From Tritrichomonas musculus (taxonomy: Eukaryota > Parabasalia > Tritrichomonadida > Tritrichomonadidae), in assembly GCA_039105265.1 (NCBI GenBank), contig JAPFFF010000001.1, positions 9,548,001-9,612,000 of the forward strand: a stretch of DNA of 64,000 nucleotides, read 5' to 3'. The notes below the pieces were generated by a model. The model ran no database searches and was not told the origin of the DNA. It saw only the letters and a program-made list of their open reading frames with translations. Each line of letters starts with the position of its first letter. The first letter of the stretch is position 1. The position numbers and the translations under genes were made by a program. Positions 29,041 to 38,944 of this stretch are shown here, in pieces.

Positions 29041-29418
29041 GGAATATACTCTTTTGATCCAAACAAACCATTAAGAAATCCATTAATTCAGAACCAAGGA
29101 CACCTGGATGAAACTAGAGAGATTCCGGAGAATCGTTTAAACATTTCAGGAAAGTTACTCGCAAACGATGATGAATTCAATGAAATAGTGGCCTACTATA
29201 AAAATAAAAGCTTTCCAGAACCTTTCAATTATGGATATCCTTTTTTGTATGAATCTTATCTTAGATGGAGAAATTCTGATGTTTGTTTTGGGCGTCTTCT
29301 TTATAGAATCAATCCTGGAATTATTAATATTTCTTTTATTGATTTTAATTAAAATGCTTTTAATTCATTTATATACTTTAACTCAAATGAATTTTCTCGG
29401 AAATATTTTTCCTGAAAA
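29041..29418 (+). pseudogene. fragment of an unrecognised gene
   Basis: The frame from 29041 reads about 100 protein-like codons (NISGKLLANDDEFNEIV, YLRWRNSDVCFGRLLYR) to a TAA at 29350, then more in the same frame to a TGA near 29416. Balanced composition suggests a real coding ancestor. The family is not recognised, and it may belong to the neighbouring decayed transposon or to an unrelated host gene. Confidence 0.45.
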
Positions 29419-29432
29419 AAGACTCGTTTAAA

Positions 29433-30037
29433 TTTGGTCAAATAACCCTTCAGCGGTTTTGTAAACTACGGCGACATCACCTATTTTTAAATAGTTTATG
29501 CCGATTTTTGGAATTAAGGCGCATGGAGTTGAAATTACGGCATATAAAAAACGGCAACTTTTTCAAATAATAAATGGTCATGTTAAAACTTTTTGAATAT
29601 TTGCTTTGAATACTTTATATTATATATAAAAAATTCTTTTTAATAAACTAAACCAATTTATTACAGAAATTAATCTCACTTGCATATGGCTGTCCTTGCA
29701 GTTATATAAGTTGATTTTATTCAACATCAGCATAACATTATTTACTCAAATCATCTTCGCCTGCTCAAATCAATTATCCATTTTCAATCTCATAACTTTT
29801 TCAGAAGACTGAAGAGTCTCCTCCATTTATTATCAAACGTGTAATAAAAAATTACTAATAAGTAATTATATTAATTGAATTTAAAAGATTTTGAAAAAAT
29901 AATATAATTTAATTTCTTCTCAAAATCGACCAAATAAAATACGGCAATTGAATAGAGGGGTTTCGGCAAAATTACGGATTTGACAACGGCACTCTCTAAC
30001 TACGGCCTACGGCCGTAAGGGTTTTTGGTCAAATTGC
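29433..30037. mobile_element. small non-autonomous element with diverged terminal repeats and ACGGC motifs
   Basis: The left end reads TTTGGTCAAATAACCCTTCA. The right end, reversed, reads TTTGACCAAAAACCCTTACG, so the termini are inverted and about 75 percent alike. Inside, TACGGC or ACGGCA recurs at least seven times, clustered toward both ends, in otherwise AT-rich DNA, and the right end holds CTACGGCCTACGGCCGTA. No coding sequence is seen. It looks like a MITE of unknown family. Confidence 0.55.
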
Positions 30038-30419
30038 CCCGAAGTAATTTTAACTGAATTTATAATTCCTGGGGATCAGCAAAATTAAAATATAATTCCC
30101 TGAAATTGATAAAAACAATGTTTTATTGCATTTTTTATGTTGAGTTATGTTTTTTGAATACAATTCAAATTTTTAAAAGCTACTATGAGAAATTTAAAAG
30201 AACATTATTTGACAATTCAAAACAATCTATGTCAAATTACAAATACAATCATTCAACAAGTAGACAATCAAACAAATTATTAAAATTTATACATCATTAT
30301 GCCAAGCAACTACACAATTTCATTGTAGATCAACTTTTAGGTCAAATGGATTAGATTCTCATATTCAAAATAAATTTATATAATTTTATTATGATAGGGC
30401 ACTGTCAAAAGTATCCAAT
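30038..30419 (+). other. spacer with a doubtful 82-codon reading frame
   Basis: A frame at 30106-30354 begins and ends without recognisable features; its last part (KLLKFIHHYAKQLHNFIVDQ) is helical and could be the tail of a decayed gene. It is not called as a gene. Confidence 0.3.
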
Positions 30420-30754
30420 ATATAGTTTTCATCGATGAAAGCGCCAATATCGTTTACCTCTTAAGGCAAGGTTTTTGACAAAGGATTTTTCATCCTTCAT
30501 GCTTGTTCTTCTAAAAGGATCTCATTTGTGCCCTGAATCTGAAAGAGCTTTTGCTTGTTGCAAATACTTAGCCTAATAAGAATAGAATTGTTTAGTTATT
30601 TAAGCTATTAAGTATTTTTCAACTGGATCCCAGTGAAGATTTATTACTTCTTTTTTCGTGTATGGTTCACTTAAATTTTTCTGACGTGCATCGTATTCTT
30701 CAGTTCTAATGAACTCCCTAATTGTATCAGGTAATCTTTGCCAAACATGCTGCA

Positions 30755-30788
<34 letters not shown>

Positions 30789-31760
30789 AACTTTGATATT
30801 CTATCCCATTGTTAGTGAAAAAGTTCATGTTTTGAAGAATCGTTTTTGCTTTGATGGATTTATCCATTCTTTTCCATAAACGTTGGGCATAGTCATCAAT
30901 GGCTTTGATTGATGAAAGAGTTTTATCCACTTTATCAAGTTTTCCTTTCATTGTAAGTTCAGTCATTTTTTGCAGAGTGTTGCCAAACTTATTGCCATTG
31001 CAAATTCTTTGAATAAGAATAGCCAGTTTTGTTCCTGTGATTGCCTTTTTGCCTTGCATTTGAATTTTAAGCTTTTGGATTTCGGCCTCCATTATCTTTA
31101 TTTTGTTTTCATACTCCAGATTTTGTTTTTGAAGCTTTTCTTTTTCAGAATCAATTTTTTTTGCGACATATTTTTCAATTTCTTCTCTGAATAATGTCGG
31201 AATTCTTATTCTTTGGATTTTCGTCTTCATGTCGTCAATCAACTTTTGAAGCATTTTTTCCTAATGCTTTTCTTCATGATCTGGTTCTGCAGGCATGATA
31301 TTTAAGATTTGGGGGCCTGTATATTTAGGCGTGGCTCTTCAGGCTGCATTTGATTCTGTATAATTTCTTTCAATTGTATCTATCTTTTCATCTCGGAGCT
31401 CACCCATATATTGATGGGGCCCATCCGTGTATCAATTGTATTGTTTTGCGCCGGCTCTTCTGGCGGTGGTAAAGCAAAAGTGAGGGTACTTGTGTCCAGA
31501 ATGTTATCATATAGTTCTTTCTTTTTCACTTCTTTTGTTTGATATGAAGATAAAACATATAAATAAATAAAGTTAAAACAGGAAAAAAGATTTATAAATG
31601 GACCTAGTGATATCATGGGTTTGGTTAGGCCTGGGCTGCTGTTTAGGACGCACAATCTAACGTATTCTTCTTCATTTAGCCATCATTCCTGTTTTATCCA
31701 CGTGTCAAAAGAAACCATCAAATTTTAAAGTTCAACCAGATGAATTGATTGCAAAATACT
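30420..31760 (-). pseudogene. decayed gene of unknown family with coiled-coil centre
   Basis: Pieces in minus-strand order are: about nt 31690-31380, reading EEEYVRLCVLNSSPGLTKP and PPEEPAQ; 31254-30727, a coiled coil then a helical part; 30726-30614, with LPDTIREFIRTEEYDARQ and INLHWDPVEKYLIA before a stop; and 30575-30430, with MKDEKSFVKNLALRGKRYW. Stops and frame changes separate the pieces, and a run of 31 T (A in sense) inserts a lysine run in the coil piece. Protein-like composition shows a real ancestor. I do not recognise the family, and a repeat-family or transposon origin is possible. Confidence 0.55.
30757..30787. repeat. mononucleotide run of 31 T
   Basis: The longest homopolymer in the window, inside the decayed minus-strand gene where it encodes a lysine run. 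It may reflect slippage or assembly uncertainty. Confidence 0.9.
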
Positions 31761-31857
31761 ACTAGCAGTATCATTGCAGGCAATATTGGCGATTTTCTGG
31801 CTGTTTGAAAAGCAAATTTACACAGGCTACTCTTTTGAGAGTTTGCAAACTGAACAC

Positions 31858-31882
31858 AAAAAAAAAAAAAAAAAAAAAAAAA
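31858..31882. repeat. mononucleotide run of 25 A
   Basis: Lies about 1.07 kb from the 31-T run, so the two runs bracket the decayed gene in opposite orientation. Both could be old poly-A tails or simple slippage tracts. Confidence 0.9.
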
Positions 31883-32007
31883 TACAAGTCAAATCAAACT
31901 TTCTGATAATTCATTTTATATGTAAATAAATAAATAAACAAACAATGACTTATCTATACTCTTTTTTATTGAATACAGGATTAAAATAACAATCAGAAGA
32001 AAAGCAA

Positions 32008-33597
32008 TTATTTGCTGCCGAATGGAACAAAACATTTCTCGCATTCAAGTTTCATGTCCGCATTGAAGCCAGGCAATACAATGCACTGTTTCAATGATGA
32101 ATTTTTCCTCAAAACAGAATTTGCTCCAACTATACAATTTTTCAGCTCCACACCTTCATCAATTGTCACATGATCAAGAATTACTGAATTAATAATTTTG
32201 ACTCTTTTGCCAATTTTACAATGACGACCAATTACAGACTTTTGAATGATGACATTATCTGATTGCACAATTAAATACGAACCGTAGACGTTTCCAGGAG
32301 AATATTTAAACTTTTCTGGGAGTGTCAAAGGATCCTCTTTATAATAAGCTTTCAATGTGTTATTGTAATTTTCAATGTCATCGTCTGCATCTTCATTGTC
32401 TATGTCGTTTAGGTCATCTTTTTGACTTTCTGTATCAATTTGTATTAAATCAGCATTTGGAGAGAAACCGACCAGATTTGAAGCAGCACATCTCATGTTT
32501 GCGACAAAAAGTGAAACATAATCTGTAACCTTGAAAGCGAAAACTTTTTCTTTGGTGAGGAAAATTGCAGTTTTTATAACTTTTTTCGTATTTTTTTTTG
32601 AGCAAATCATTGGAATAAGCTCACTTTCAATTGAATGTATTTTCTTGTTTTTAAATAGGTATCGTATGCATGCTGGTGAAAGCAAATATGCATTTGTTAA
32701 AGTAATTGATGGATCAACAATAAGTGAATGGAATTTTTTCAAATTGAAACCAGAAACTTTCATTGACGAATTGACTGTAAATTCAATATCTTTTTCACTT
32801 TCCATAGAACTACTTTCGTCTTTATCATAATCATAATCGTTCACTTGATCATCTTCAAAATCAATGCCATCATTTACTTCTTTTTGCTCTTCTTCATTTG
32901 CTGTTGAATTAGAATCTGACGAATAAGCACTCTTTAAAATTAAATCAAGATCATTTTTAATTGAATCTGCGTCTGATAAAAGTTCAACCAATTGTTTCGG
33001 ATTTGTTTCATTGTAGACAAGTAATCGATTCCCTTTTGTTGCTGGCATTTTATTTTTTTGAAAATGGAAACCAGGAGCAGTTTCACATTCTTTATTTGTT
33101 ATTCCTTGTTCTTTGCGTGATGCAATAATTGTAATCATTGCAGTACTTTCAATGTGAAAATCAACAGCATCGGTTAATCTGATAGAAGTAATAAGATCAA
33201 TAGGATAAACAATTATGTGACTGTTTGGTTTTGATTTAGACTCTTCAAATTGGTCTGATAATGTTGTAGCTGCAACTTTGCGAATAATCTCACACGTTGT
33301 TTGAGTACCATCAACAGGAAAAAGTTGAATTTTTGTATTTGGATCATCCATTTTGAAATATGAAAAAAGAAAATCAGCATAAAGTGATTGATCTTTTTCT
33401 AAGCAGACCAAAACAATTCGCGTAAAGTGTAAACGGAAAAATTGCTCCAAAAGTTGTTGTAATATTGGTTTATTCGCTATGGTTAATAGACCAAATAATT
33501 GGTCATTAGAAACATCTCTGGTGTATGTAGGACTATTTGCAAGAATAATGATTTCAAAATTAGAAAATGGTGATTGATGAATTAAATTCAAAGTCAT
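32008..33597 (-). CDS. EIF2B3: translation initiation factor eIF2B gamma subunit
   Basis: 529 residues from ATG at 33597. The N-terminal nucleotidyltransferase-like domain starts FEIIILANSPTYTRDV where active enzymes have GG-x-G-x-R, followed by LLTIANKPILQQLLEQF as in the GNKPLI segment of eIF2B gamma. An acidic low-complexity insert lies near residues 230-275. The C-terminal left-handed beta helix (about 440-529) shows hexapeptide turns such as VIGRHCKIGKRVKI and VILDHVTIDEGVEL, and the chain ends there. Absence of a C-terminal W2/HEAT domain argues against eIF2B epsilon, and the ending matches gamma. eIF2B exchanges GDP for GTP on eIF2; gamma pairs with the catalytic epsilon subunit. TCATT on the minus strand at 33602-33606 lies close to the ATG and fits the initiator consensus. 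Confidence 0.85.
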   Translation of the reverse strand: MTLNLIHQSPFSNFEIIILANSPTYTRDVSNDQLFGLLTIANKPILQQLLEQFFRLHFTRIVLVCLEKDQSLYADFLFSYFKMDDPNTKIQLFPVDGTQTTCEIIRKVAATTLSDQFEESKSKPNSHIIVYPIDLITSIRLTDAVDFHIESTAMITIIASRKEQGITNKECETAPGFHFQKNKMPATKGNRLLVYNETNPKQLVELLSDADSIKNDLDLILKSAYSSDSNSTANEEEQKEVNDGIDFEDDQVNDYDYDKDESSSMESEKDIEFTVNSSMKVSGFNLKKFHSLIVDPSITLTNAYLLSPACIRYLFKNKKIHSIESELIPMICSKKNTKKVIKTAIFLTKEKVFAFKVTDYVSLFVANMRCAASNLVGFSPNADLIQIDTESQKDDLNDIDNEDADDDIENYNNTLKAYYKEDPLTLPEKFKYSPGNVYGSYLIVQSDNVIIQKSVIGRHCKIGKRVKIINSVILDHVTIDEGVELKNCIVGANSVLRKNSSLKQCIVLPGFNADMKLECEKCFVPFGSK

Positions 33598-34204
33598 TTT
33601 AAATGAAGATTTATTAAACTTTTTGTGCTAAAATTTGGTCATCCAAAATTCCATAGTTTTCAGTAATTTTAAATAATATATCCATCATTCATAGATAAAT
33701 ACACTAAAATTACTTTATACATCAATACAATCAGCTATATATATAATGAGATTGAATTTTAAATATAAAATTTTGAATCTTTGATCTTCAAAATATTTGA
33801 ATAAACGTATTTTTTAAAATAAATATGACCCACATTAATTAACAATGAATTTTTTATGGAAACAATCAACATTTTTAAATTCTATATAAATACGATTGAA
33901 TATAAAAAAAATGCTAAATCAAAGCCAATTTGGTTCAAAAAATAACTCTTATTCCTCATTTATATTTGTAAACCAGCTTGTATACTTGATGAATATTTTT
34001 TTTTTATTTGAAGACGCTAATTAAACTGTTGACAAAATGAATCATTTCTAAAAAGCAAATAAAATATCGTATGATTCTTAGCAAATTGCTACACAAAAAA
34101 ACAAATTGAATAGCTTTTATGCAAATATCATTCTAAAAATAAATGTACTTTCTATTGAATTTTTTTATGTAAACGTTCTTTCATAGAGATTTGTTCATAA
34201 CTTG
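33598..34204. other. divergent intergenic region
   Basis: Carries the promoters of eIF2B gamma (minus) and the bromodomain gene (plus). It is AT-rich, with a T run near 33990-34003. TCATA occurs at 34181-34185 and 34195-34199, just before ATG 34205. No gene or repeat is seen. Confidence 0.5.
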
Positions 34205-34903
34205 ATGACAAAGTTATCTGCATCTCTTAAAGAGAAATGCTTGAAAGTAACTTTGATGATGCAGAATTCTCCATGCTGTAAAATATTCATTGAACCCGTT
34301 GACACTACAGTAGAACAAGATATGGCAGATTATTTTGATGTTATTAAAGATCCACAAGATATACAGACGATATTAACACGCATTAATGATAATTATTATC
34401 AAACATATGAAGAATGGGAAAAAGCTATGCTTTTAGTTTTTGATAACGCTGTTAAATATTACGGAGGATCGGATCGACCAATTGAATCAAGCATGGCAAA
34501 AGTAATGAAAAAGAAATTTTTGAAATTATGCAATTTTTTTACTATTCCTTATAAAACGCAATCAGATTGGTTTAATTGTATTGAATCTTTATATCAAAAA
34601 ATAAACACCACGATGAAAAAAAGCCCACCCAGTCTTAAAAAAGAATTCGAAGACAAGAGCTTTTCTCGTTCTGCTGATCAACATAATGAAATTAAAAAAT
34701 TATGTTCTTCACTCTCAAGGCTCACAGATCAATCTTCTCAATATGAGATAATGCAGTTATTAACTACTTTTGGAGTGAAGATCGATAGCAAAAAGAAAGA
34801 GAATACATTTAAATTATTGCAGCTGCCTCAAGAAGCAGTTCAAGCACTTATGTTATTTACCAAAGACAAATTTGATGATATGGGATTAAGTTATCCAGCA
34901 TGA
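34205..34903 (+). CDS. single bromodomain protein with atypical acetyl-lysine pocket
   Basis: 232 residues from ATG 34205 (a TTG precedes it in frame). The bromodomain spans about residues 5-110: FIEPVD corresponds to the F-x-PVD of the ZA loop, DYFDVIKDPQDIQTI to the YYDVIKxPMDL segment, and VFDNAVKYYGG to the helix-B end. In the usual NAxxYN motif the last Asn holds acetyl-lysine; here it is Tyr86. The C-terminal 60 residues form helices (SQYEIMQLLTTFGV, LQLPQEAVQALMLF) that may act like a small NET-type partner-binding module. Acetyl-histone reading is the family role, but the Tyr suggests altered or weaker binding, as in other atypical bromodomains. Single-bromodomain proteins without other modules are common in trichomonads. 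Confidence 0.88.
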   Translation: MTKLSASLKEKCLKVTLMMQNSPCCKIFIEPVDTTVEQDMADYFDVIKDPQDIQTILTRINDNYYQTYEEWEKAMLLVFDNAVKYYGGSDRPIESSMAKVMKKKFLKLCNFFTIPYKTQSDWFNCIESLYQKINTTMKKSPPSLKKEFEDKSFSRSADQHNEIKKLCSSLSRLTDQSSQYEIMQLLTTFGVKIDSKKKENTFKLLQLPQEAVQALMLFTKDKFDDMGLSYPA

Positions 34904-35219
34904 TTTAATTTGTTTTAATTTGTTGATTTTAGTATAAAAAATAAATTATTGTATATTATAATTTAAGTTTGTATATGAAACACAATAAATTAACATATAT
35001 TATTATTACAAATAGAATTATTTAAAAAACATTTTTTGTATTGACATTTGGTGATTTGCTTTTAGCTAAATGCTTTACTATATTTTAAACAGCTAAAAAA
35101 CTAGATGATCACAATTACTTAAAGAAAAATAATTCCTACATTTATGCCAGCTAATGCTCTTTTCAAATACATTGATTTTAAAAAAACATACCGGCCAAAT
35201 TTAAATTCAATTTCATGAA
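34904..35219. other. convergent 3' spacer
   Basis: AT-rich DNA between the convergent bromodomain and DYRK genes. Nothing is recognised. Confidence 0.45.
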
Positions 35220-37232
35220 TTAATCGTTTTGTGTTGCAAAGCTAGAAATCCATGGATGCCTACATAATTTTGCCGCAGACATTCGCTTGTTTTTATCCCA
35301 TTCAAGACATTTCGAAAGGAAATCAATCATAAGAGCATCTGTTGACTTTAAGATAGATGATAAGCGAGTTTTCATAGGCACAGGTTGACTAACAACATTT
35401 ATAAGTCTTCCATCATCACAGAAAAATCTATTCTTCTGTGGGTTTACTGTACTTGGCTTTGATTTCTGTGAATTCGATGTTTTAGTTTTTTGGGCTTGCG
35501 ATTTCGAAACAAAATCAGATTGCATCTGAATAACGCCTTGTGGAGGCATTCCAAGAGTTTCTATGAAACGAACCAAAAGATCTGTCTCGCTTGTGGCTGG
35601 AAATAGGGGCCTTCCAACAGCAAGTTCGGCTATTATGCAGCCTGCAGACCACACATCAATTCCTGGCCCGTAATAAGCACCAAGAATAACTTCCGGAGCT
35701 CTATAAAAACGACTTTGAATGTAATTGAAAACAAGTTCGCCTTGACGACAACTTGATCCAAAATCGATTATTTTCACTTTGCTTTTGAGACCAAAATTGT
35801 TAGTGGTAGAATGTGATGTGGCAAAGCTAGATGCTATTTTTCTTGGTGACTGATAAGGCGATGTTAGAGGATAAGAATACTTTTTCTGACTTGTGACTGG
35901 TCTGCTTTTTGGACTGCTAGTATTCTGTTTATGAGAATTTTCTGAGGTTGGAATAGTAAAAAGAATGTTTTCTGGTTTTAAGTCACCATGAATAATTTTC
36001 TTTCGGTGAATTGACGCAAGACCATCCATAATTTGGAAAGCAATTAATTTCACCATTTGAGCTGGAAGAGGTTCAAATTGTTCAGGTTGTTTTGGCTGTA
36101 CACTATTATTCGAGTTAGAATTACTGTTACCTTTAGAATTTTGTAATTGTGTTGGTTTACTTTTAGTTTTTCTTTTCATAAAATCATATAGTGATTCACC
36201 AAGAATTTCGGTGACAATACATGTATGGTTTCTGAATTTAAAACTATCTATCATTTTGACAACATGCTTCATGTTGGGATTGTTACTATTTGATATCGGT
36301 TGCGAGCTGACCTTTGTAGAATTGACATTAGAATTAGAGTTAATTGTTGAATATGTGCTTTCACTGCTTGAACTTCTTTTTGTTTTTGCTTTTTGATTCA
36401 ATTGAGTGCTCTTATTGGATGGTGAATGATGCTCCTCTCTCTTAATTTCTGTAGATAAAACACCTGAAGATAATAATCTCATATTATCTATTTCAATTCG
36501 ACCTTGTCTTTCCATAACAGGTGCATTAATCAAAATTTTAATTGCTACTTTATCTTTTGTTTTATGATCAATACATTTTAAAACTGTTCCAAAGGCTCCT
36601 TTCCCCAAAATTGAGATTATTTCGTAACGGTAGGCAATGTGATCACCTATTCTTGCATTGTATTGAAAAGTTTTATCTTGATCAAATGAACCTTTGGTTA
36701 TTTTTTTGGAAATAGAATTACCAATAAAATAAATACTTGGATATTCGTTTATTTCTGACATTTCGTATGGAGTAAGCATATCTTTGTATTTATGTTTAAC
36801 AAAAGCTGGCGATGCGGGGATCTTTCCATCATGACCAATTGCTACACCTGGAGATAAATCAGTTTGAATTTTTTGAATTTGCTTCTCGAATTCATCATCA
36901 TTCTTAGTTGTATTTGGCGATTGAGATTTTAAAATCGGAGAGCTCACTTCAACTTGCGAGTGGTTTCTTTTTATTGGAGAACGTTTTATTTGTTGATTTC
37001 CAGTTTTTTGAGTATTTACATTTTTACTATTTTCATTAACATTAGTTTGATTATTACTAGATTTCATTGAGTTTTTACTAAGGGATGCTACTTCTTTGCT
37101 AGAAAATGATAAAATAATTTCTTTTTTGTTCCTTTTGATAGTGGATTGAGGCTTAACAGAGTTTGGTTGCACTTTTCGGGGAGATATTTGAATTTTTAGT
37201 GGAACTGGTTGTTCTTTTTTTGATTCATTCAT
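35220..37232 (-). CDS. class 2 DYRK-family protein kinase
   Basis: 670 residues from ATG at 37232. A disordered N-terminus (1-125) is followed by a DYRK-homology region with LTPYEMSEINEYPSIYFIG and, before the kinase, HIAYRYEIISILGKGAFG. Catalytic features are VAIK (Lys near 231), HGDLKPENIL (near 415), IDFGSSC (near 488) and the activation loop YIQSRFYRAPEV (near 501). In DYRKs the second Tyr of YxY autophosphorylates; here the loop reads FNY, so that Tyr is kept and the first is Phe. A Ser/Asn-rich insert of about 60 residues interrupts the N-lobe after helix C, and a Lys/Ser/Gln insert lies in the C-lobe. DYRK kinases phosphorylate Ser/Thr after self-activation on Tyr. The gene is convergent with the bromodomain gene. 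Confidence 0.92.
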   Translation of the reverse strand: MNESKKEQPVPLKIQISPRKVQPNSVKPQSTIKRNKKEIILSFSSKEVASLSKNSMKSSNNQTNVNENSKNVNTQKTGNQQIKRSPIKRNHSQVEVSSPILKSQSPNTTKNDDEFEKQIQKIQTDLSPGVAIGHDGKIPASPAFVKHKYKDMLTPYEMSEINEYPSIYFIGNSISKKITKGSFDQDKTFQYNARIGDHIAYRYEIISILGKGAFGTVLKCIDHKTKDKVAIKILINAPVMERQGRIEIDNMRLLSSGVLSTEIKREEHHSPSNKSTQLNQKAKTKRSSSSESTYSTINSNSNVNSTKVSSQPISNSNNPNMKHVVKMIDSFKFRNHTCIVTEILGESLYDFMKRKTKSKPTQLQNSKGNSNSNSNNSVQPKQPEQFEPLPAQMVKLIAFQIMDGLASIHRKKIIHGDLKPENILFTIPTSENSHKQNTSSPKSRPVTSQKKYSYPLTSPYQSPRKIASSFATSHSTTNNFGLKSKVKIIDFGSSCRQGELVFNYIQSRFYRAPEVILGAYYGPGIDVWSAGCIIAELAVGRPLFPATSETDLLVRFIETLGMPPQGVIQMQSDFVSKSQAQKTKTSNSQKSKPSTVNPQKNRFFCDDGRLINVVSQPVPMKTRLSSILKSTDALMIDFLSKCLEWDKNKRMSAAKLCRHPWISSFATQND

Positions 37233-37300
37233 CCCTAAAATTCTGTAAAATCAAAAAATGGTTAATCAGAATAATTTGAACGATTTTTCAAACAAATAAT

Positions 37301-37503
37301 CCTTGTTTTTTTATTTACACCTTCCATTTAAATTAAAAATGCATTATATTGATAACCAACAATTTATATTTATTTTAAAATTATAAATAATATACTACAT
37401 TATATAATTTATTTAAATTATGCATACATTCTTTTTGAAACCTATTTATTAATGAAGAAAATATAGTTTATTTTGAATAGGAGGTGTAAATAAAAAAACA
37501 AGG
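37301..37503. repeat. short inverted-repeat element (MITE-like), about 203 bp
   Basis: The left end, CCTTGTTTTTTTATTTACAC (37301-37320), recurs as a perfect inverse at 37484-37503; the match extends to 22 bp. The intervening 160 bp are AT-rich. It lies 70 bp upstream of the DYRK start. No clear target duplication was seen. Confidence 0.7.
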
Positions 37504-37821
37504 TTTAGAATTATATCAATTGAAAAGTTTGAGATAATTATTTAACTGAAAACATTATTTGAGATTTTATATAGCTTTTTTCAACAAATCCAAGAAGAAA
37601 ATCAATTAATTTATAATATAAAATTGAAAGTTTTTTTCTACTTTTGAGTATAAATTTGTGAAAAGTGCGGCACTTTGAACTTTTCAAATTAACAATCAAT
37701 CAATAAAACCACACTTTTTTAGTTTTGAAAAAAAGAAAAAAAAAATGTAACAAACAAATAAATGACTAAAACCCGATTTAATTAAACTAAAAAAAGCAAA
37801 AAGAATTCACTCCATCCTAAA

Positions 37822-38919
37822 TTACGCTTCGGTTTGTATTGAGGCAGAGGTATACAAGATATCGTAAAACTTATGCCTACATTTAGCTGGGCATGGAAAA
37901 TGGTTATTAACATGTTTCATGATATCTTCTGGGTTAGAGGAATTAATCTGATTTGCTGGTTGTGGATGAACTAATGCCATTTGTATAAAATTAGATGGTT
38001 TCTGTATATTTGAATGATCAATTTCGGCAGGAGTTAATGAATTATTTCGAAATTCATTAGGAACATAACAAACGTTTGAAGCTGGAGGAGGAGCATATAG
38101 TACAGATGTAGCAATAGGAGGAACAGTAACAACCGCAGCATTCATTATACATGAAAGAGGCTGAGGAGGAGAATATGATATTGGGGACATATTTGAATTA
38201 TTAAAAATAGGGAAAGAATTGTTTTCTGTGCACTGTGGAAATTGTGCTACTTTCTTTTGTAATTGAGCAATTTTCTTTGGCTTTATAACTTTACTTGAAT
38301 TAACATTTTGAACTTGTGGGTAATCATTTTTATGTGATTTAGAAGGCCTCTGTAAAGAACGAAGATATGAATCGTCTTCAGGAAATTTTCCATATCTAAT
38401 AGTCCATTTTTTAAGCTCAAAATAATCTTCCTTAATTAATGGGATTTGCTGCGAAATTTCTTGATTAATTTCATTGGTTGATGGTTTAGCTATATATCCT
38501 AATTGTTGAAGAGATCCATTAATAGAAGATTTACATTTACCAAGTAATATTTTAAGCTGCTGTATATTTATTGCTAAAGCATCACAATTATCCAAGAAAA
38601 TAATTCCACATGAAACCATTCTTCTCCATCGATTTAACGGGATTAAATCTTTATTGATAAAACGTCGAACTATCCTCAACCTAGAAACAAACACATCAAG
38701 ACGCTCACCATGGCGAGACAAGTTGATTTCATCTTGAAAACGATTTTTAATCGCAATATAGTCAACTTTGTCATCATCACATAAAAGGTTGAAGCCTCGA
38801 GGAAGAATTTCATTTGAATTCATTGATAAATCGTAGGGGCAAGCTTGGGGGAGTAACATCGTAGAAGAGCTGATGGGAGAAAACATTTGACAATTATTAA
38901 TATCGGATGATATCAACAT
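37822..38919 (-). CDS. initiator-binding-domain (IBD) family DNA-binding protein
   Basis: 365 residues from ATG at 38919. Residues about 50-148 contain an IBP39-type winged-helix pattern: FVSRLRIVRRFINKDLIP, RWRRMVSCGIIFLD, and LKILLGKCKSSINGSLQQLG, where the last is the recognition-helix region. Trichomonas IBP39 binds the TCAYW initiator at transcription start sites through this domain, and the family seems restricted to parabasalids. Beyond it lies a basic Lys-rich linker (about residues 208-225), Pro/Ser/Asn-rich sequence and a C-terminal segment with FPCPAKCRHKF that might make protein contacts. This is a paralogue rather than provably IBP39 itself. Its own promoter has AACGAT 19 nt before the ATG. 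Confidence 0.78.
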   Translation of the reverse strand: MLISSDINNCQMFSPISSSTMLLPQACPYDLSMNSNEILPRGFNLLCDDDKVDYIAIKNRFQDEINLSRHGERLDVFVSRLRIVRRFINKDLIPLNRWRRMVSCGIIFLDNCDALAINIQQLKILLGKCKSSINGSLQQLGYIAKPSTNEINQEISQQIPLIKEDYFELKKWTIRYGKFPEDDSYLRSLQRPSKSHKNDYPQVQNVNSSKVIKPKKIAQLQKKVAQFPQCTENNSFPIFNNSNMSPISYSPPQPLSCIMNAAVVTVPPIATSVLYAPPPASNVCYVPNEFRNNSLTPAEIDHSNIQKPSNFIQMALVHPQPANQINSSNPEDIMKHVNNHFPCPAKCRHKFYDILYTSASIQTEA

Positions 38920-38938
38920 CTTATATTATTTTGTGCTG

Positions 38939-38944
38939 ATCGTT
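38939..38944 (-). promoter_or_regulatory. AACGAT core-promoter motif (M3-like)
   Basis: Minus-strand AACGAT, 19 nt before the ATG of the IBD gene, at almost the same spacing as in front of the ACAP-like gene (20 nt). A longer match is seen: AAACGAT. Confidence 0.45.
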
